From NCBI RefSeq assembly GCF_000003855.2, contig NW_003101662.1, positions 261,136 to 325,135 on the forward strand: a stretch of DNA of 64,000 nucleotides, written 5' to 3'. This document shows positions 1-13,652 of the stretch, one piece after another. The notes below the pieces were generated by a model. It did not search any database. It saw only the letters and a program-made list of their open reading frames with translations, and was not told where the DNA came from. Source of the stretch: Blastomyces gilchristii SLH14081 (taxonomy: Eukaryota > Ascomycota > Eurotiomycetes > Onygenales > Ajellomycetaceae). Both the position numbers and the translations under genes were made by a program. Every line of letters begins with the position of its first letter. Positions within the stretch are counted from its first letter, which is position 1.

Positions 1-374
1 TAATCTCATTTAATATCATTCTTAATAATGAGATCAAAATGAAAATGTAACTAAGAATTCAAATATATTCTTTATCTAAGACTAGATTTTTATTTGAAAA
101 GTGAATCTGAAATCTTTAATATTTGAAATAATGTGATTTGAGATCAATGTAATGAATATAAACTATAATTAGAAGTAATACTTTTAGATGTTATAATAAC
201 TATAAAGTTTAATTCTGATCTTAGACACAGTCACACAGTCAGTCTAGTAACAATTAGATACATGTAATAATAACTTCTCAGCTCAGAAATATAGAGTGAT
301 TTATTAAAGTAATTTATACACCTCTGTATTTTTTAGAAATCTGAGATGCTTAAGTTCTGAATTTAATGTATTCT

Positions 375-467
375 CTGCAGGTTTTGAATTCACATGCCTT
401 GGTTTCTCATGTCAAGACGCTACTGAGTGGCCGCATTAATCATTAAGTCACCGGGGCAATTGTACTG
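375..467 (-). mobile_element. tRNA-like SINE-type fragment, copy A
   Basis: Read on the minus strand this carries a box-A-like stretch (435-452, GGTGACTTAATGATTAAT) followed by a degraded T-arm/box-B-like stretch (375-391, GAATTCAAAACCTGCAG). The same two motifs occur in the same order in copy B at 1910-2018 on the plus strand, and the box-A and box-B regions align between the two. Part of the difference is C/T or G/A, as RIP would produce. The likely explanation is two copies of one tRNA-derived short interspersed element. A functional tRNA is excluded because no acceptor stem closes. Confidence 0.4.
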
Positions 468-982
468 AAGTATTCAGCTCAGAAATAATTGAGATATGAA
501 GAGAGAGCTCATTTATTCAGATTAACTCTTATCACAAATTCATAGCATTTATATTATCTTAATTACTCAGATTTTACAGGTATCTAAGAACTTATCTCTT
601 ATTAATAATAAGATTACAGAAACACACTGCAGTATAAGAACTGTTAATAAAGAATTTAGATATACTTATATATATCTGATCAGAGATTATATAAATAGAG
701 AGAGAGTGATTATAAATCTGCAGAGCTGCAGAGAGTACTGACAGTACTAAGAACTTCACAGAAACTATTCACTAGAGTCTGTAAGAATCACTTACAGAGA
801 GACTTATAGTAAAGAGTGAGACTATACTACTGAAAGTCAGAAACTGATCTAAGAGAGATACAGAATTAACTACTGATTTAAAAATCAGATATAATAACAG
901 ATCTGAAAAGAGTGAAAATACTGTTATAGATAATAATATCTCTGCTTTATCAGCTAATAAAAAGTAATCAAAGAAGTTGCAG

Positions 983-1106
983 AGATACTTATAAAAAGCT
1001 TAACAGTAGTCAGACATTGTTTATAAAGATATTAAAATTGAAAAAGATACTTATAAAAAGCTCAGCAGTAGTCAAACATTGTTTACAAAGATATTAAAAT
1101 TGAAAA
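983..1106. repeat. 62-bp tandem duplication with transition-only differences
   Basis: Unit 1 (983-1044) and unit 2 (1045-1106) are the same length and differ at four positions by my reading. All four are C/T or G/A transitions, which is the RIP-type pattern. Confidence 0.75.
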
Positions 1107-1583
1107 AATTTTTATTCTTAGAAAGTTCTTGAATTAATATACAGATATTGTTAGAAACACTCTCTCTCTATTATCTAAGTAAAAACACTTTATAAATAAA
1201 TAAAGATACTCATAGTTTATAAGAATAAAAGCTATTAGAGAAAAAGAGAAAAGAAAATAAGATTTTATAAATAGATCTGAGATATTTATACTACTCTAGA
1301 GAGATTTATTTACACTATAAGTAATTTCATAAAATAGTCAGATTACTCTAGTAAATAAAGAATAATTATAAATTACAGATCTGAATCTTTCTATATAACT
1401 ATAAAGAGTGATTATAGATTATAAACATCTTGATTCTATAATTCTACAGAGTTAATAAAAGAATGAAAAATTTCTTATAACTCTATAGTATTAAAGAATA
1501 ATAATTTATAAAAATAAGTGAAAGATTAACTTATAAATACTTCTCTTTAATAAGAGTAATCTCATAGAAAGTAATTTATCTAT

Positions 1584-1775
1584 AAGATGAATCTGTATAG
1601 CAGTCACATAAAAATCTTATGAAAAAATGATTGAAGATTAACTGAAACTCTTCAGATTGAAAGATACAGAATAAATCTATATAATAATTATATAAGAATC
1701 TTATAAAAATAATTGAGAGTTAACTGAAACTCTTCTATATAAAAGATATAAGATGAATCTGTATAATAGTTAAAG
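1584..1775. repeat. Diverged tandem repeat, period about 82 bp
   Basis: Three related blocks share a core like GATGAATCTGTATA near 1586, 1669 and 1751. The intervening stretch AACTGAAACTCTTC occurs twice. The units are degraded and unequal in length, so the boundaries are approximate. Confidence 0.45.
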
Positions 1776-1909
1776 AAAGATCTGCAGATTATAAAGAATC
1801 TTATAGAATAAGAAAGTAAGTGACAGACTCTTTTCTCTTTATAATAATAAGAAATTTTTCCTCACTGAGATTTTTTATAGATATGAAGAGTTTTTAATAA
1901 GTATTACTA

Positions 1910-2018
1910 CAGTACTGAGGCCCGGTGACGTAGTGATTAACTACGCTATCATGAAGCCTCAATTAGCGGCCTTTCTCTCAGGGAATGAATGTTAAGAGAG
2001 AGCAGGTTCAAACCCTGC
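1910..2018 (+). mobile_element. tRNA-like SINE-type fragment, copy B
   Basis: A box-A-like segment (1924-1941, GGTGACGTAGTGATTAAC) can fold a small D-arm. It is followed at 2002-2018 by an almost perfect tRNA T-arm, GCAGG-TTCAAAC-CCTGC, with a 5-bp stem and 7-base loop. These are the two internal RNA polymerase III promoter elements. The 5' flank cannot pair with the sequence after the T-arm, so this is not an intact tRNA gene. Copy A lies inverted about 1.5 kb upstream. Copy B keeps several CpGs and is less mutated than its surroundings, which suggests that it escaped RIP because it is short, or that it is younger. Confidence 0.45.
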
Positions 2019-4798
2019 AAGAGTCATCTTAATCACAGCTTTCACTGTTAAGTTATAAAACAGTATCAGGGATTCTCAGATGCACTATAGCAAATCATCA
2101 TCAAGCTTAACATATTCATCTCAGAGATTCCCAGATACTAATTCTCACTGATCTTAGAATTAACAGTCTCTCAGACACTTCAAGTTAGATCAGTACTAGA
2201 GTGATTGAGGTCTAGAGTGTCTGTAAAATAGTAAATCATTATCAAGCTTAACTGATCAGATCTCATTTCTCTCACTTTAGACACTCACTTCTGAGAAATA
2301 AGATTTAAAAACTATCTGATTAGAACACTCTGAGTCTAGTAAGAATCTAGATGAGACAAGACCTAGATATTCTTAATAGATGATTAGTGTAAGCAAGACT
2401 GTGACAGTCAATTGATAGATTGAAATACTGAGATTGACAGCTGGAAGATTAGAGACTTAACTAGAATTAAGTAGCTCTGATATTATTCTTAGTAAGAATT
2501 TCACTTATAAATAAGCTAGTTACAGAAGCTAGCTGAGTGACAGCTCTTTCAAGAAAATGATAATCTCTGAAGCAGGCCTGAGAGGACAGAGACAGCAATC
2601 AGTTATATAGAGTGTTAAAATATATATATCACTTAAGATATAAACTGCAGAGATCTTGTTCTGTAGCTCTCTTTACTTTATCTTTTTCTTTCAATTTCTT
2701 TCTATTTATCTATTTAATATGTCTATCTTTAAGACTGTATTCTCTTTTTCTTTGTCATGATATTATCAAATGATTTCAAAGTATCAGAAGATGTTAAAAT
2801 ACTGTAATTTGTAAACAGTTTTTGTATTCTGAGCTGAAATTTTCTGATTTTATATATCTGAAATTGATGAATGTATAATAGTTAACTTTACAGATATAGA
2901 AAAAACTCTGAGAACTAAAAGTTCTCAGATAGATGTTATAGTCTCTGACTGCATACATCTATAATTGAAGAATAATAATAATAATAATAACTACAGTACT
3001 GAGTCTGATTCTATGAAATCACTCAGTGAAAGACTTCACAGGTGAAGTCTTAGAGAGAGAGAAATATATAAGAAATCTCACTTCTTACAGATTTTTTATC
3101 TCTATTTCTATCTCTTGTATAATTAATAGAGTTAGCAGCTCTTGACTATATACAACTATATAGACTGAAGTTCATGACTACTATAGTACTATTCATAACT
3201 TAGCTTGAATACTATTATATATTTAATCTTTACATTTATCTTTCTACTGTGAATACTTCTAGTAGTTAACAGTACATATTACGCCAAGCTGTAAACACTT
3301 AAACAATCGCCTGCGAGTACTTATTCTTACAAATATAAGATAGAAGATCTGATATAATTAAATCTTAAAAATATACAGATTATATACTTATCTTATACAC
3401 TGAACTACTATTATATTAAATACAAAGTGATAGAAGTTCTAGACAGCTATAACTACTGTTTTAACATATTATCAGAAATTTATAATATCTTTTATATAAG
3501 CTTACTCTGCTGTATTATTACTGACTTATTCTCTTCTTAACTAACTTTTAACTGACAGCTGTCAGAGATTATAGAAGAAGATAATAAACTTGAATAAGAA
3601 ATTAAAAATATTCTTAATAAAAGATCTTATAGCTGTAGTTAATAATATCTTATAAAATAAGTCAGTTATAATTATCTGATCTGAACTCTGAGCTCTGTAT
3701 TATCTAAAATAGTAGCTCTTAACTGATAAGAACTATACACTTATAACTTTATCTCACTTCTGAAAAGAGAGAACTAATGTAGCAGGCTATATCTGATTAA
3801 TAGATTATTTTATTACACTTTATAAATTTCTGCTGAAAGCTTTAATTCTCAGTTACTAATTCTCAGTTGAGAAACTTATAAAGTTTCTATTCTTTCACTC
3901 TGAAGTTTTATCTTATATATGTATAAATATCTGCTTTAATCACTGATTCTTATACTTTCTCTTTTATTTTTCTTCTCTAATGTTTTTCACTTTTATTATA
4001 TAAGACCTATATTTTAATACTAATCTATTCAGTGTAGATCTCTTACAACTCTGTAAATAATAATAATAAGTATTTTCTACTGTATTTAATTATTATTTAA
4101 TTTACAGCAGTAAGTATTTATTCTTGATTATAAACTTATTAAATGTTTAATATAATCAATGTATATTTATTATTCTTTATTAATTTTCTTTTTATAAATA
4201 GAACTGAGAAATCTTACATACTTAATAAAGATTATTTAAGATCTTATTTTATAAGATCTATGATCTATCATTTCTACTCTTTGAAATATATTTGTGACAG
4301 AGAGTACACATTTTAATTGACAGAGTTTGTATTTTCTGTATTGATTTTATGAATGAATTCTCACTCAGATGACAACTCTGATAAAAGCTCTGTTTGAAAA
4401 ACTTTTCTATACTTGTTTAAAAGTGTTTTTATACACTTGTTCTTCTGTACATTCTTTGACTTGATTTTTTTCTTCACTTCTAAGTTTCAGATAAGATCTT
4501 GTGAATCATTCTCTTTACTTATTAATGTGTAAGCAGATTTAACTCTTCTATATCAGAGACTGCCGCTTTCCACGGTTTTCTGGCCTGCAGGCCCAGGCGG
4601 ACGGCAAACGTTCAGGAAATATTTGTCAATCTTGATATACAAGTGCTTGACTTTGACTCCACTAACAACAGAGAACAATATAGATCCAAATTGTTATAAC
4701 ATACAAAGAAAAGAAAGATAAGGATTAATTAAGATGGGTTGGAGGACTTTTGGCACCATCCGTGCTTGCATCCAATCAAAGTGCGTTCTGTCACCATT

Positions 4799-6730
4799 TT
4801 AGCCACTGTATCCAGCAGCTGTTGGCATGCGGAGAACACGCCCTGAACGTGAGCTAGGGAGGAACCTCGATTCTTTGCCTACCTTCTCTGCACCAACAGA
4901 CTTAACCTCTAAGAAATCAAACTTCTTCTCAGGCAATAAGTCATACACACCCTTTGCGTACTCGGGGTCCATCAGATACAACTGCGCCAGATACTTGTTC
5001 TGAATAACAGGATAGTCTACCAAGCGAAGAACATCGGCAGTGTTGCGGTGTAGATTATCTCTCCCTTTCGACGTCACGACTCGATAGTAAAAGCTCGCGG
5101 GGCTGTTAGTATTCAAGCCCTCATGGTAGAAGTGCGATTTGCGTCCCACATGGTTATCGGCTGTCTGATACATGGTTTCAGCGGCATCCGGGCGGAATTT
5201 GTTCCTGAAGCTATTCGGTGCATAGTGTGGGTTCATGGCATGGTTGGCATCTACGCGCATCTGCCCGTCGAAGTTCAGGGACGAATAGGATTGCGTCATG
5301 AAAGGGCAGTTGACAGGTATCTAGTCAAGGTTGATGCCAACACGGTGGTACTGCGCATCACGGTAAAAGAACATGCGGAACTGCAGGAGTTGGTCGGGAC
5401 TATCTTCAATTCTGGGACCCATGCTTCCCGGGGAAGAGGCGGGTTTTGCTCAACGTCCCTATGGTAGTTTTCGGGATTTTTTGTTCAGAACAAGCTTGCC
5501 GAATTCGTGCATCTGGAGATAAAGATGTGAACTTTATGTTATGTTTTGCTAAGTGGAGAGTGGATAGAATGCTACTTACCGGAAAGCGTTTCCGGGGCCA
5601 GACTTTTGTCACACCAAAGGGAGTAAACCACAGCTTCGCAGGATCGGCTTCCTCTGGGTTCATTTTCTGAACATGGGCAGCCCATGAAATCTGCTCTCCT
5701 TTTTCAATGGTGGACCACAAATCACATTCTAAGTAATCTGGATCTACATCACTCATACAAGACAGCTTCATCTCAAGTGAACTGCTGCTGACCATGATCA
5801 GCAAGGAAGTGATATTTGATGTAAACAAATTCCCCCTTCTCATTTACCCTCATGAGTGTGAGTACAGGATCAGATTCCTGAAGAATGATGCAATTCAAAC
5901 ATATCATTTTAAACTATGACAGCCACAACCATCCTGATTTTTCCAGCTGTTTAGAGTTCCATGATTGCTGAAAAAGATCATGCCTGTGTGGTTCCTAAAC
6001 ACCAAATCCGCCAACAGTGAAGGACAAACACCGCAAGGCAAGAATCTATCACACTCACCCTTCCAGGGTGTTTGCCAAAAGATCAAACACGGGATTATAA
6101 TCCAAAAGGAAGTTCTGAGAATTCCATGATTGGGAGCGGATCACATCCAGCCCCTGAATGAGGCCCCAGCAACAGAATACTGGCTGCAGCTTGATAAGCT
6201 TGGATCATAATCACTTACGCCCACAATATCGTAATTGCCCTCACCAGTGTAAAATTTAATAGCCATACCTCGAGAGTTTCTACCGGAATCGGGAAATTCT
6301 CGCCCGAAGGTGGCGGTGAAAAACCTCATGAAGACAGGCATCTTCACCCCACTTCTTCTCAAAAAGTGTTCCTAAAGAGCATTAATTATCATGGGACTAT
6401 CAGGTATGTGAAATGATAAATACTTACCTTGCACACTGATGACATATCCTTTGTGGTCTTGAAATAGCCAAATGCTCTGTTGCCACCTGGAATGACAGCT
6501 TGTCAACACTTTAGGTTCTTCAACTGATTGAAATGTTACTGCTTCTTCTGGAGAAGAAAAGCGTCTGAAACTAGTGGAAGCCATTCAGTGCTTTTGCTGT
6601 GTGCTGGATTGGGGAAAGGGGCTTCTTTGTTAATAATGAAGTATGGTGCATCGTCTGCTTGTTTTCCACCTTGCTGAAGCCACATCAGCTTTGCAGTGAC
6701 TTTGGCCGGACCATCATTGGCTCCCTAGAA
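4799..6730 (-). pseudogene. Catalase pseudogene (large fungal peroxisomal/cytosolic type)
   Basis: Fragments of a haem catalase run in the right order on the minus strand. The N-terminal piece is at about 6730-6580 (ANDGPAKVTAKLMWLQQGG...), GYFKTTKDM near 6460, the FGREFPDS and GEGNYDIVG region at 6362-6220, FFSNHGT near 5970, VNEKGEFVYIKYHF near 5850, TKVWPRKRFP near 5590, and FRMFFYRDAQYHR near 5370. The C-terminal third, 4799-5299, is uninterrupted and well conserved. An intron starting GTAAGT after KRFP still looks intact. The gene is dead: there is an in-frame TAG at 5321-5323 where the family has Gln (CAG to TAG, a C to T change), a stop near 5785, a one-base insertion in an A-run near 5490, another frameshift just after it, and scrambled frames around 6480-6560. 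It sits against the RIP-mutated block, which fits decay by repeat-associated mutation. A functional paralogue is presumably elsewhere in the genome. Confidence 0.85.
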
Positions 6731-8346
6731 CAGTGAGCTGAGTTATTGACCTCTTGGATCAGCATCTGCAGCTCCCACAGCAGTGCCAATCGCTTGGAGT
6801 GGATGATGAATGAGATAGGTTATTTTGAATACAATGAACATTTCTTCATCTCCCTCAGTGTTGACCCAGGGAGGTTTATACTGGCCTGTAGACACATCTC
6901 TTCTTTATCATTGTGATCTCAAGACAACCTTGAGTTACCAGAATGCTTGCAAAAGTTGTCACTATTAATTTGTAGCCCAAATAAAGAGAGTAATAATAGA
7001 TTGTAAATAGAATCAAATTTATGGTCTGGTCAGACATGAGGTGTTTTCCTTGTTTTGTGAATTATTGTTGATAAATGTCAGTCAACTCCTTCATAGGGCC
7101 TTGATTTTTGAACCTCATGTAAATGTTTTTTGCCAATTAAGGAATAGTTAGCTAGTTATAGCCTTAAGCCCCTAAATATTGAGAATGTAGGCCAAGCAAT
7201 TTTAACTTCAGTACTGGAATATCAACATAAATTTGAAGCATTTACGAGGACTTCCTCACCTCTGGAGTTTCAAATACTTCTTATCTCTCTAGACTTGTGA
7301 TATTTTTAGTCTTTTCATTTGATTAACTGGTTAGTTATAATTTATGATGGTAGACGGATTATTAACGGGCCATAAACCTTTAGGAATTTGTAAGGTTATT
7401 CAGCAGCATGCGTTGCACCTGTACTGTACAACGGTAGTATACAGCACAGGATCTCTTAGAATGCTCCAATTTATTTTTAAATCAGTAGGGTGGTGTGAAA
7501 CGCAGTATGCGGCCACAGGTGGAACTGGTGATGGAGACCTCAGACTTTGTACGCTGTAAGTTGTCCCACGCTACATAAATCTGTCGCAGGAGGAAGGGTG
7601 GCGTCTCAAGATGCTGCTGGGATGCCAGCGGATCACAGAACCCCGAGAGCCCTGAGGAGGAATATAACTCCTCCTAGCTCAGTGATTCCAGGGTATGTCA
7701 GATGGCTAAAAAGGGAGAGAGGGTGGGTGACAAGGGCTACTACGCAGCGTATACTCCGTACATTATTAACTATTAATTAATAAGTCAGACAGACAGAAAC
7801 TTGCGAGCGCATTAAATACAATACACAGACTTGTTAGGTGGTGAGGGTGGTGGGAAGATCGGTATCAAGGGTGTATGGAAACCGTATAATCCGTACTGGA
7901 GGGCACCCCCCCGTGCGGCAGATACGCGTATCACCTTTGAGACCTCCCACTTTAGGACTCCCCGGTGGCGTAATTTTGGTAACCCTGGGTAATAATAGCT
8001 GTACAGCGGCCTGTAAGGAGGTATTCTGCCCAAACTCGCCGCCAAGCCGCCCCACCACGCTTGTGCAGACAAACCTCACTCAAGAACTTCATCCTGTCCT
8101 CGACTTTTGTCGTCTGCGTCTGCCTCCTCTTCAACTTAATTCTCTTCTTCTGGATTATTCCCTCTCCATTCTTCTCTCATCTTCTTGTCCAGGAATCTCT
8201 CCCTCCTCTTCTCTCTCCCTGCGTTCCGTGTGCCTATCTTGCTGATACCTTGATATCTCCTCTGCCAACTTCCTTCCAAGTTCAGCTGGAGACCCCTCTC
8301 TCCCCCTTAAAAATTCCGCATTATTCCAGATTTATCCACCGCAATC
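6731..8346. other. Intergenic: upstream of catalase relic and transketolase promoter/leader
   Basis: No convincing gene is visible. The part next to the catalase relic (6731-6910) could encode a short degraded peptide on the minus strand but matches nothing known. The last 250 bases before the transketolase ATG are pyrimidine-rich (long TCTCTTCTTC-type runs), typical of the leader of a highly expressed fungal gene. One copy of the nonamer TACTCCGTA lies at 7752-7760. Confidence 0.5.
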
Positions 8347-11216
8347 ATGGGGAGCTACACTGACGTCGACCAATTGGCCATTAACACCATCAGAGTGTTG
8401 GCTGTAAGTAATATCTGTTGTCTCCTGTCAAATCACCCTCCAGTTTCGCTGTCAGAAAATGGTGGGGTATCAGCGCGGGGTTGAGATAGCCATATATACA
8501 GCTCTGATATCTCGCCCTCTACAACTCCCCTCCTATCAATTGCACCCGTTGATTTTTACAAATCCACTTTGCTTTCTTTCTAGCTACGTGGCGAAATTCC
8601 TTCCTCTTCTCTTCGCTCCATTGCTAACGTATGTGTCACTCGTTTTTCTCACCTTTAGGTTGATGCCACATCGAAAGCAAACTCGGGCCACCCCGGAGCT
8701 CCAATGGGTCTGGCACCCACTGCTCATGTCCTTTTCAACAAATTTATGACCTTTAATCCCAAGAACCCAAACTGGGTTAACAGGGATCGATTCGTCCTCT
8801 CGTACGTCTTTTCTTACTTTTTTTTTCCACATGCCCCGCGCAATGCGCCGTTTGTTTCCGCCCCTCGTTTCAGGTGTTGCTCTTCTTATTTTGCGGGGCA
8901 TGAGATACCTGGCCACTGTGGATCACCACAGAGTTGAGATTTCGTTGAATGAGCGCAGAAACTTTTTTTAATTGCGCTGGAGCCCCTAACAGATGTTATG
9001 CCCACTTCCGTTCCGGTCATTGCGTCATTGCGCATTCCTTGTTTCGGAAACACTTGCGCTAACATTTTTGAAAATCCTTTTTGCGGATAGGAACGGACAT
9101 GGTTGTATGCTCCAGTATGCTCTACTCCACCTCTTTGGGTATGCTGTCTCGTTGGATGACCTGAAGGACTTCCGCGTTAGTGGCCCCCTGAATTGCCTGA
9201 TAATTAATCCCTGAGTAATCCCGTTTATTGACGAATTCCGTGCAGAAAATTGATAGCATTACCCCAGGGCATCCTGAAGCTCATGATACCCCCGGTGTTG
9301 AAGTAACAACTGGACCTCTAGGCCAGGGTTTCGCCAATGCCGTTGGCCTTGCCATCGCTCAAGCTCATACTGGTGCCGTGTTCAATAAGCCTGGCTTCAA
9401 CCTGATCGACAATTACACCTACTGTATCTTCGGCGATGGCTGCGCCATGGAGGGTATTGCCAGTGAAGCGGCCAGCACTGCTGGTCACCTTCAACTGGGC
9501 AACTTAATTTGCTTGTATGATGACAACCATATTTCTATTGGTGAGTAAACGAAAAGTGTTACCCTCTCCCCCCTCCAAATAAATAAATAAATAAAATAGC
9601 CCAAACTTGTACTCACATGGTGCTCTATAATAGATGGCGATACCAACGTGGCATTCACTGAGGATGTCATGAAGAGATTTGAGGCATATGGATGGCACAC
9701 AATTCATGTCGAGGATGGCAACCATGACCTCGCTGGCATTGAGGCTGCTATCCAGAAAGCGAAGCAAGTAAAGGATAAGCCAACCATCATTAAAGTCACG
9801 ACCACCATTGGCTTCGGCTCCAAGCTTCAGGGAACCGGTGGAGTCCACGGAAACCCCCTGAAAGCCGACGACAGCCAGAGTGTAAAGAAGCTCTTTGGGT
9901 TCGATCCTGAACAGAGCTTCGTCGTACCCCAGCAGGTCTATGAGCTTTACCAGAAGAAGGCTACCGAAGGCGCCGCCAAGGAGCAAGAATGGAATGCCCT
10001 TCTCCAGCAATACGCATCCAAGTACCCTACTGAACATGCCGATTTCGTCCGCCGTCTCTCTGGAAAGCTTCCTGAAGGATGGGAGAAGCATCTTCCTAGA
10101 TACTCCCCAACTGATGCTGCAGTTGCCTCCCGCAAATTGTCGGAGACTGTGCTTGAGAAGATCCACGATGTTATTCCCGAACTTTTGTCTGGCTCTGCCG
10201 ACTTGACTGGCTCGAACAACACGAGATGGAAGAACGCCGTTGACTTCCAGCCACCAAGCACTGGCCTCGGTGACTGGTCCGGCCGCTATTTCCGCTATGG
10301 TGTGCGGGAACATGGAATGGCCGGTATAATGAACGGCATTGCCGCCTACGGAACCCTCATCCCAGCTGGCGGTACTTTCCTCAACTTCGTATCCTATGCC
10401 GCTGGCTCCGTCCGCCTATCGGCACTTTCACAAGTTCGCACAATCTACATCGCAACCCACGACTCAATTGGTCTGGGTGAGGATGGCCCCACCCATCAGC
10501 CCATCGAGACTCTCGCCCACTTCCGCGCCTTGCCGAACATCATGGTCTGGCGCCCAGCCGACGGCAACGAGACAAGCGCTGCCTACTACTCTGCTTTGAC
10601 CTCGCGACATACTCCCTCCATCCTCGCTCTGACCCGCCAAAACCTGCCACAGCTCGAAGCCTCAACCATCGAGAAGGCGATCCGTGGTGGATACGTTGCC
10701 CTAGAGACAGAAAACGCCAACATTACCCTCGTTAGCTCTGGGTCCGAGGTCAGCCTCTGCATTGACGCCGCTAAGTACCTCAAGGAGAAGCACAACATTG
10801 TTGCTCGCGTCGTCTCCATCCCCTGCTTCGAGGTGTTCGACGTCCAGGACAAGGAATACAGACTCTCCGTCATTCCGGACGGTATCCCCTCTATGTCCGT
10901 TGAGGTCATGAGCACCCTTGGCTGGGAGCGATACTCGCATGAGCAGTTCGGCCTCAACCGCTTCGGTGCTTCCGGCCCTTACAAGGAAGTTTACAAGGTG
11001 AGTTCCGAAAAAGCATTCTGCACCTAAAAAATCTTAAGCCCCCTTCTCTACATTAGCTTTAAAAGAAGCGAAAATAACTAATATATCTCTGCGTCCCTTT
11101 AGAAATTCGATTTCACCCCCGAAGGTATCAGCAAGCGCGCCGTCGCCACCATCGACTTCTACAAGGGCTTCCCCGTCCGTTCCCCCATCAACCGCGCCTT
11201 CCAGCAAATCATCTAA
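8347..11216 (+). CDS. Transketolase
   Basis: Transketolase moves two-carbon units between sugar phosphates in the non-oxidative pentose phosphate pathway, using thiamine diphosphate and a divalent metal, in the cytosol. Six exons give 685 aa, the usual family length: 8347-8403, 8659-8801, 9091-9175, 9246-9540, 9634-10997 and 11103-11216. All phases join cleanly. The enzyme residues are in place: His30 in SGHPGAP, NGHG at 68-71, PGHPE at 102-106, the thiamine-binding GDG motif at 158-160 with Glu164, and the catalytic Glu419 in REHGMAG (Glu418 in yeast). [11 protein letters not shown] follows. The five introns are 69-289 bases long and four lie in the first third of the gene, which is common in fungi. 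The ATG at 8347 is the first after the pyrimidine-rich leader and gives the expected N-terminus. The gene converges on spermidine synthase. Confidence 0.96.
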
Positions 11217-12100
11217 GCACATATATTTATAAACTCCGACCTCTATTCACCAGAAACGTCTCTTGTGGGTGAAGGGTTTTCAATGAAGTTTATAAAAAGA
11301 AAAAGACAAGGCATACAAGACTAAAGAGAAGCGATGTCTTTAGACGGCAACATACACACGCATAGTGAAAAGAGGGAGAAAAAATAAAACACAAGAGATT
11401 CCTTTTTTATTTTTTCCGTTCGCTGAACTAAAAACTTAAAGTTTTCCATTTTACCCGTTCCTATTCCAGCATTCTTAACTCTATCCCCGCGTCATCTTGC
11501 AACCCAACCCCATGGTTTCCACACTTCGTTTTTGTTGAATTTTCGAGTTTCATAGATCTATTTGTCACGGTTCTTACATGATTCAAAATGAAAAATACAA
11601 AAATTGGTGTTTTTTATTATTTATTGCTATTTATATCTTACGGATGTGATTGCTCTATTCGGAATATATGGTTTGTAGTCGCTTTGGAGAAATATATGTA
11701 ATGTACCCTTACCACGGTCTTATGTATTGGTCATAATTACCTAGGTTAAACTAACCTCAAATCGGGCGACTAAGCAAAGATAGGTAGGGTAAGATAGGAT
11801 AAAACCTCTTGAAAATGAATTCCTAACGCTCATTAGTTGTATTATTGTGGACTGGCTTTTTCATGTTTCTTTTTATTTATTTTCTTTTTTTCTCGACTCT
11901 CTTGGTATCCGCCATGCATTCATTCCCCCTTGCAATCAAATGTATGTGTACCAAGCCCAGTTCACTGCGGCCCCTCCCACCTCATATTTCCTTGCCTATA
12001 TCCCCCGCTAGGTATTACATCTCACCTACTCACCCTACAAGTGTATCCCCCATTAATTAAAGAACAACATCTTAAAAAAGAAACCTGCCCTCGCCCTCCT
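11217..12100. other. Convergent 3' intergenic region
   Basis: This holds the 3' untranslated regions of transketolase (+) and spermidine synthase (-). It is AT-rich with T-runs. No gene is seen, only random short frames. Confidence 0.6.

Positions 12101-13652
<1,552 letters not shown>

Larger units (their letters stand above)
1..4560. repeat. AT-rich, CpG-depleted block of degenerate repeats (RIP-like)
   Basis: The whole block is strongly A+T-rich and almost free of CpG, with stop codons in every frame and no usable open reading frame. CpG survives only in short islands near 420-455, 1920-1975 and 3282-3327. Local duplicates, such as the 62-base tandem pair at 983-1106, differ only by C/T or G/A transitions. 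That is the signature of repeat-induced point mutation, the fungal process that mutates duplicated DNA. The composition changes sharply near 4560, where ordinary GC-balanced DNA begins. The block is best read as a graveyard of old transposable elements. No reverse transcriptase, integrase or transposase could be recovered by eye, so the element class stays open. Confidence 0.8.

Noticed and set aside
375..2018. Reading the inverted SINE-like pair as terminal inverted repeats of a DNA transposon
   Set aside because: The internal match is to tRNA promoter boxes rather than to clean termini. No target-site duplication or transposase remnant is seen between them.
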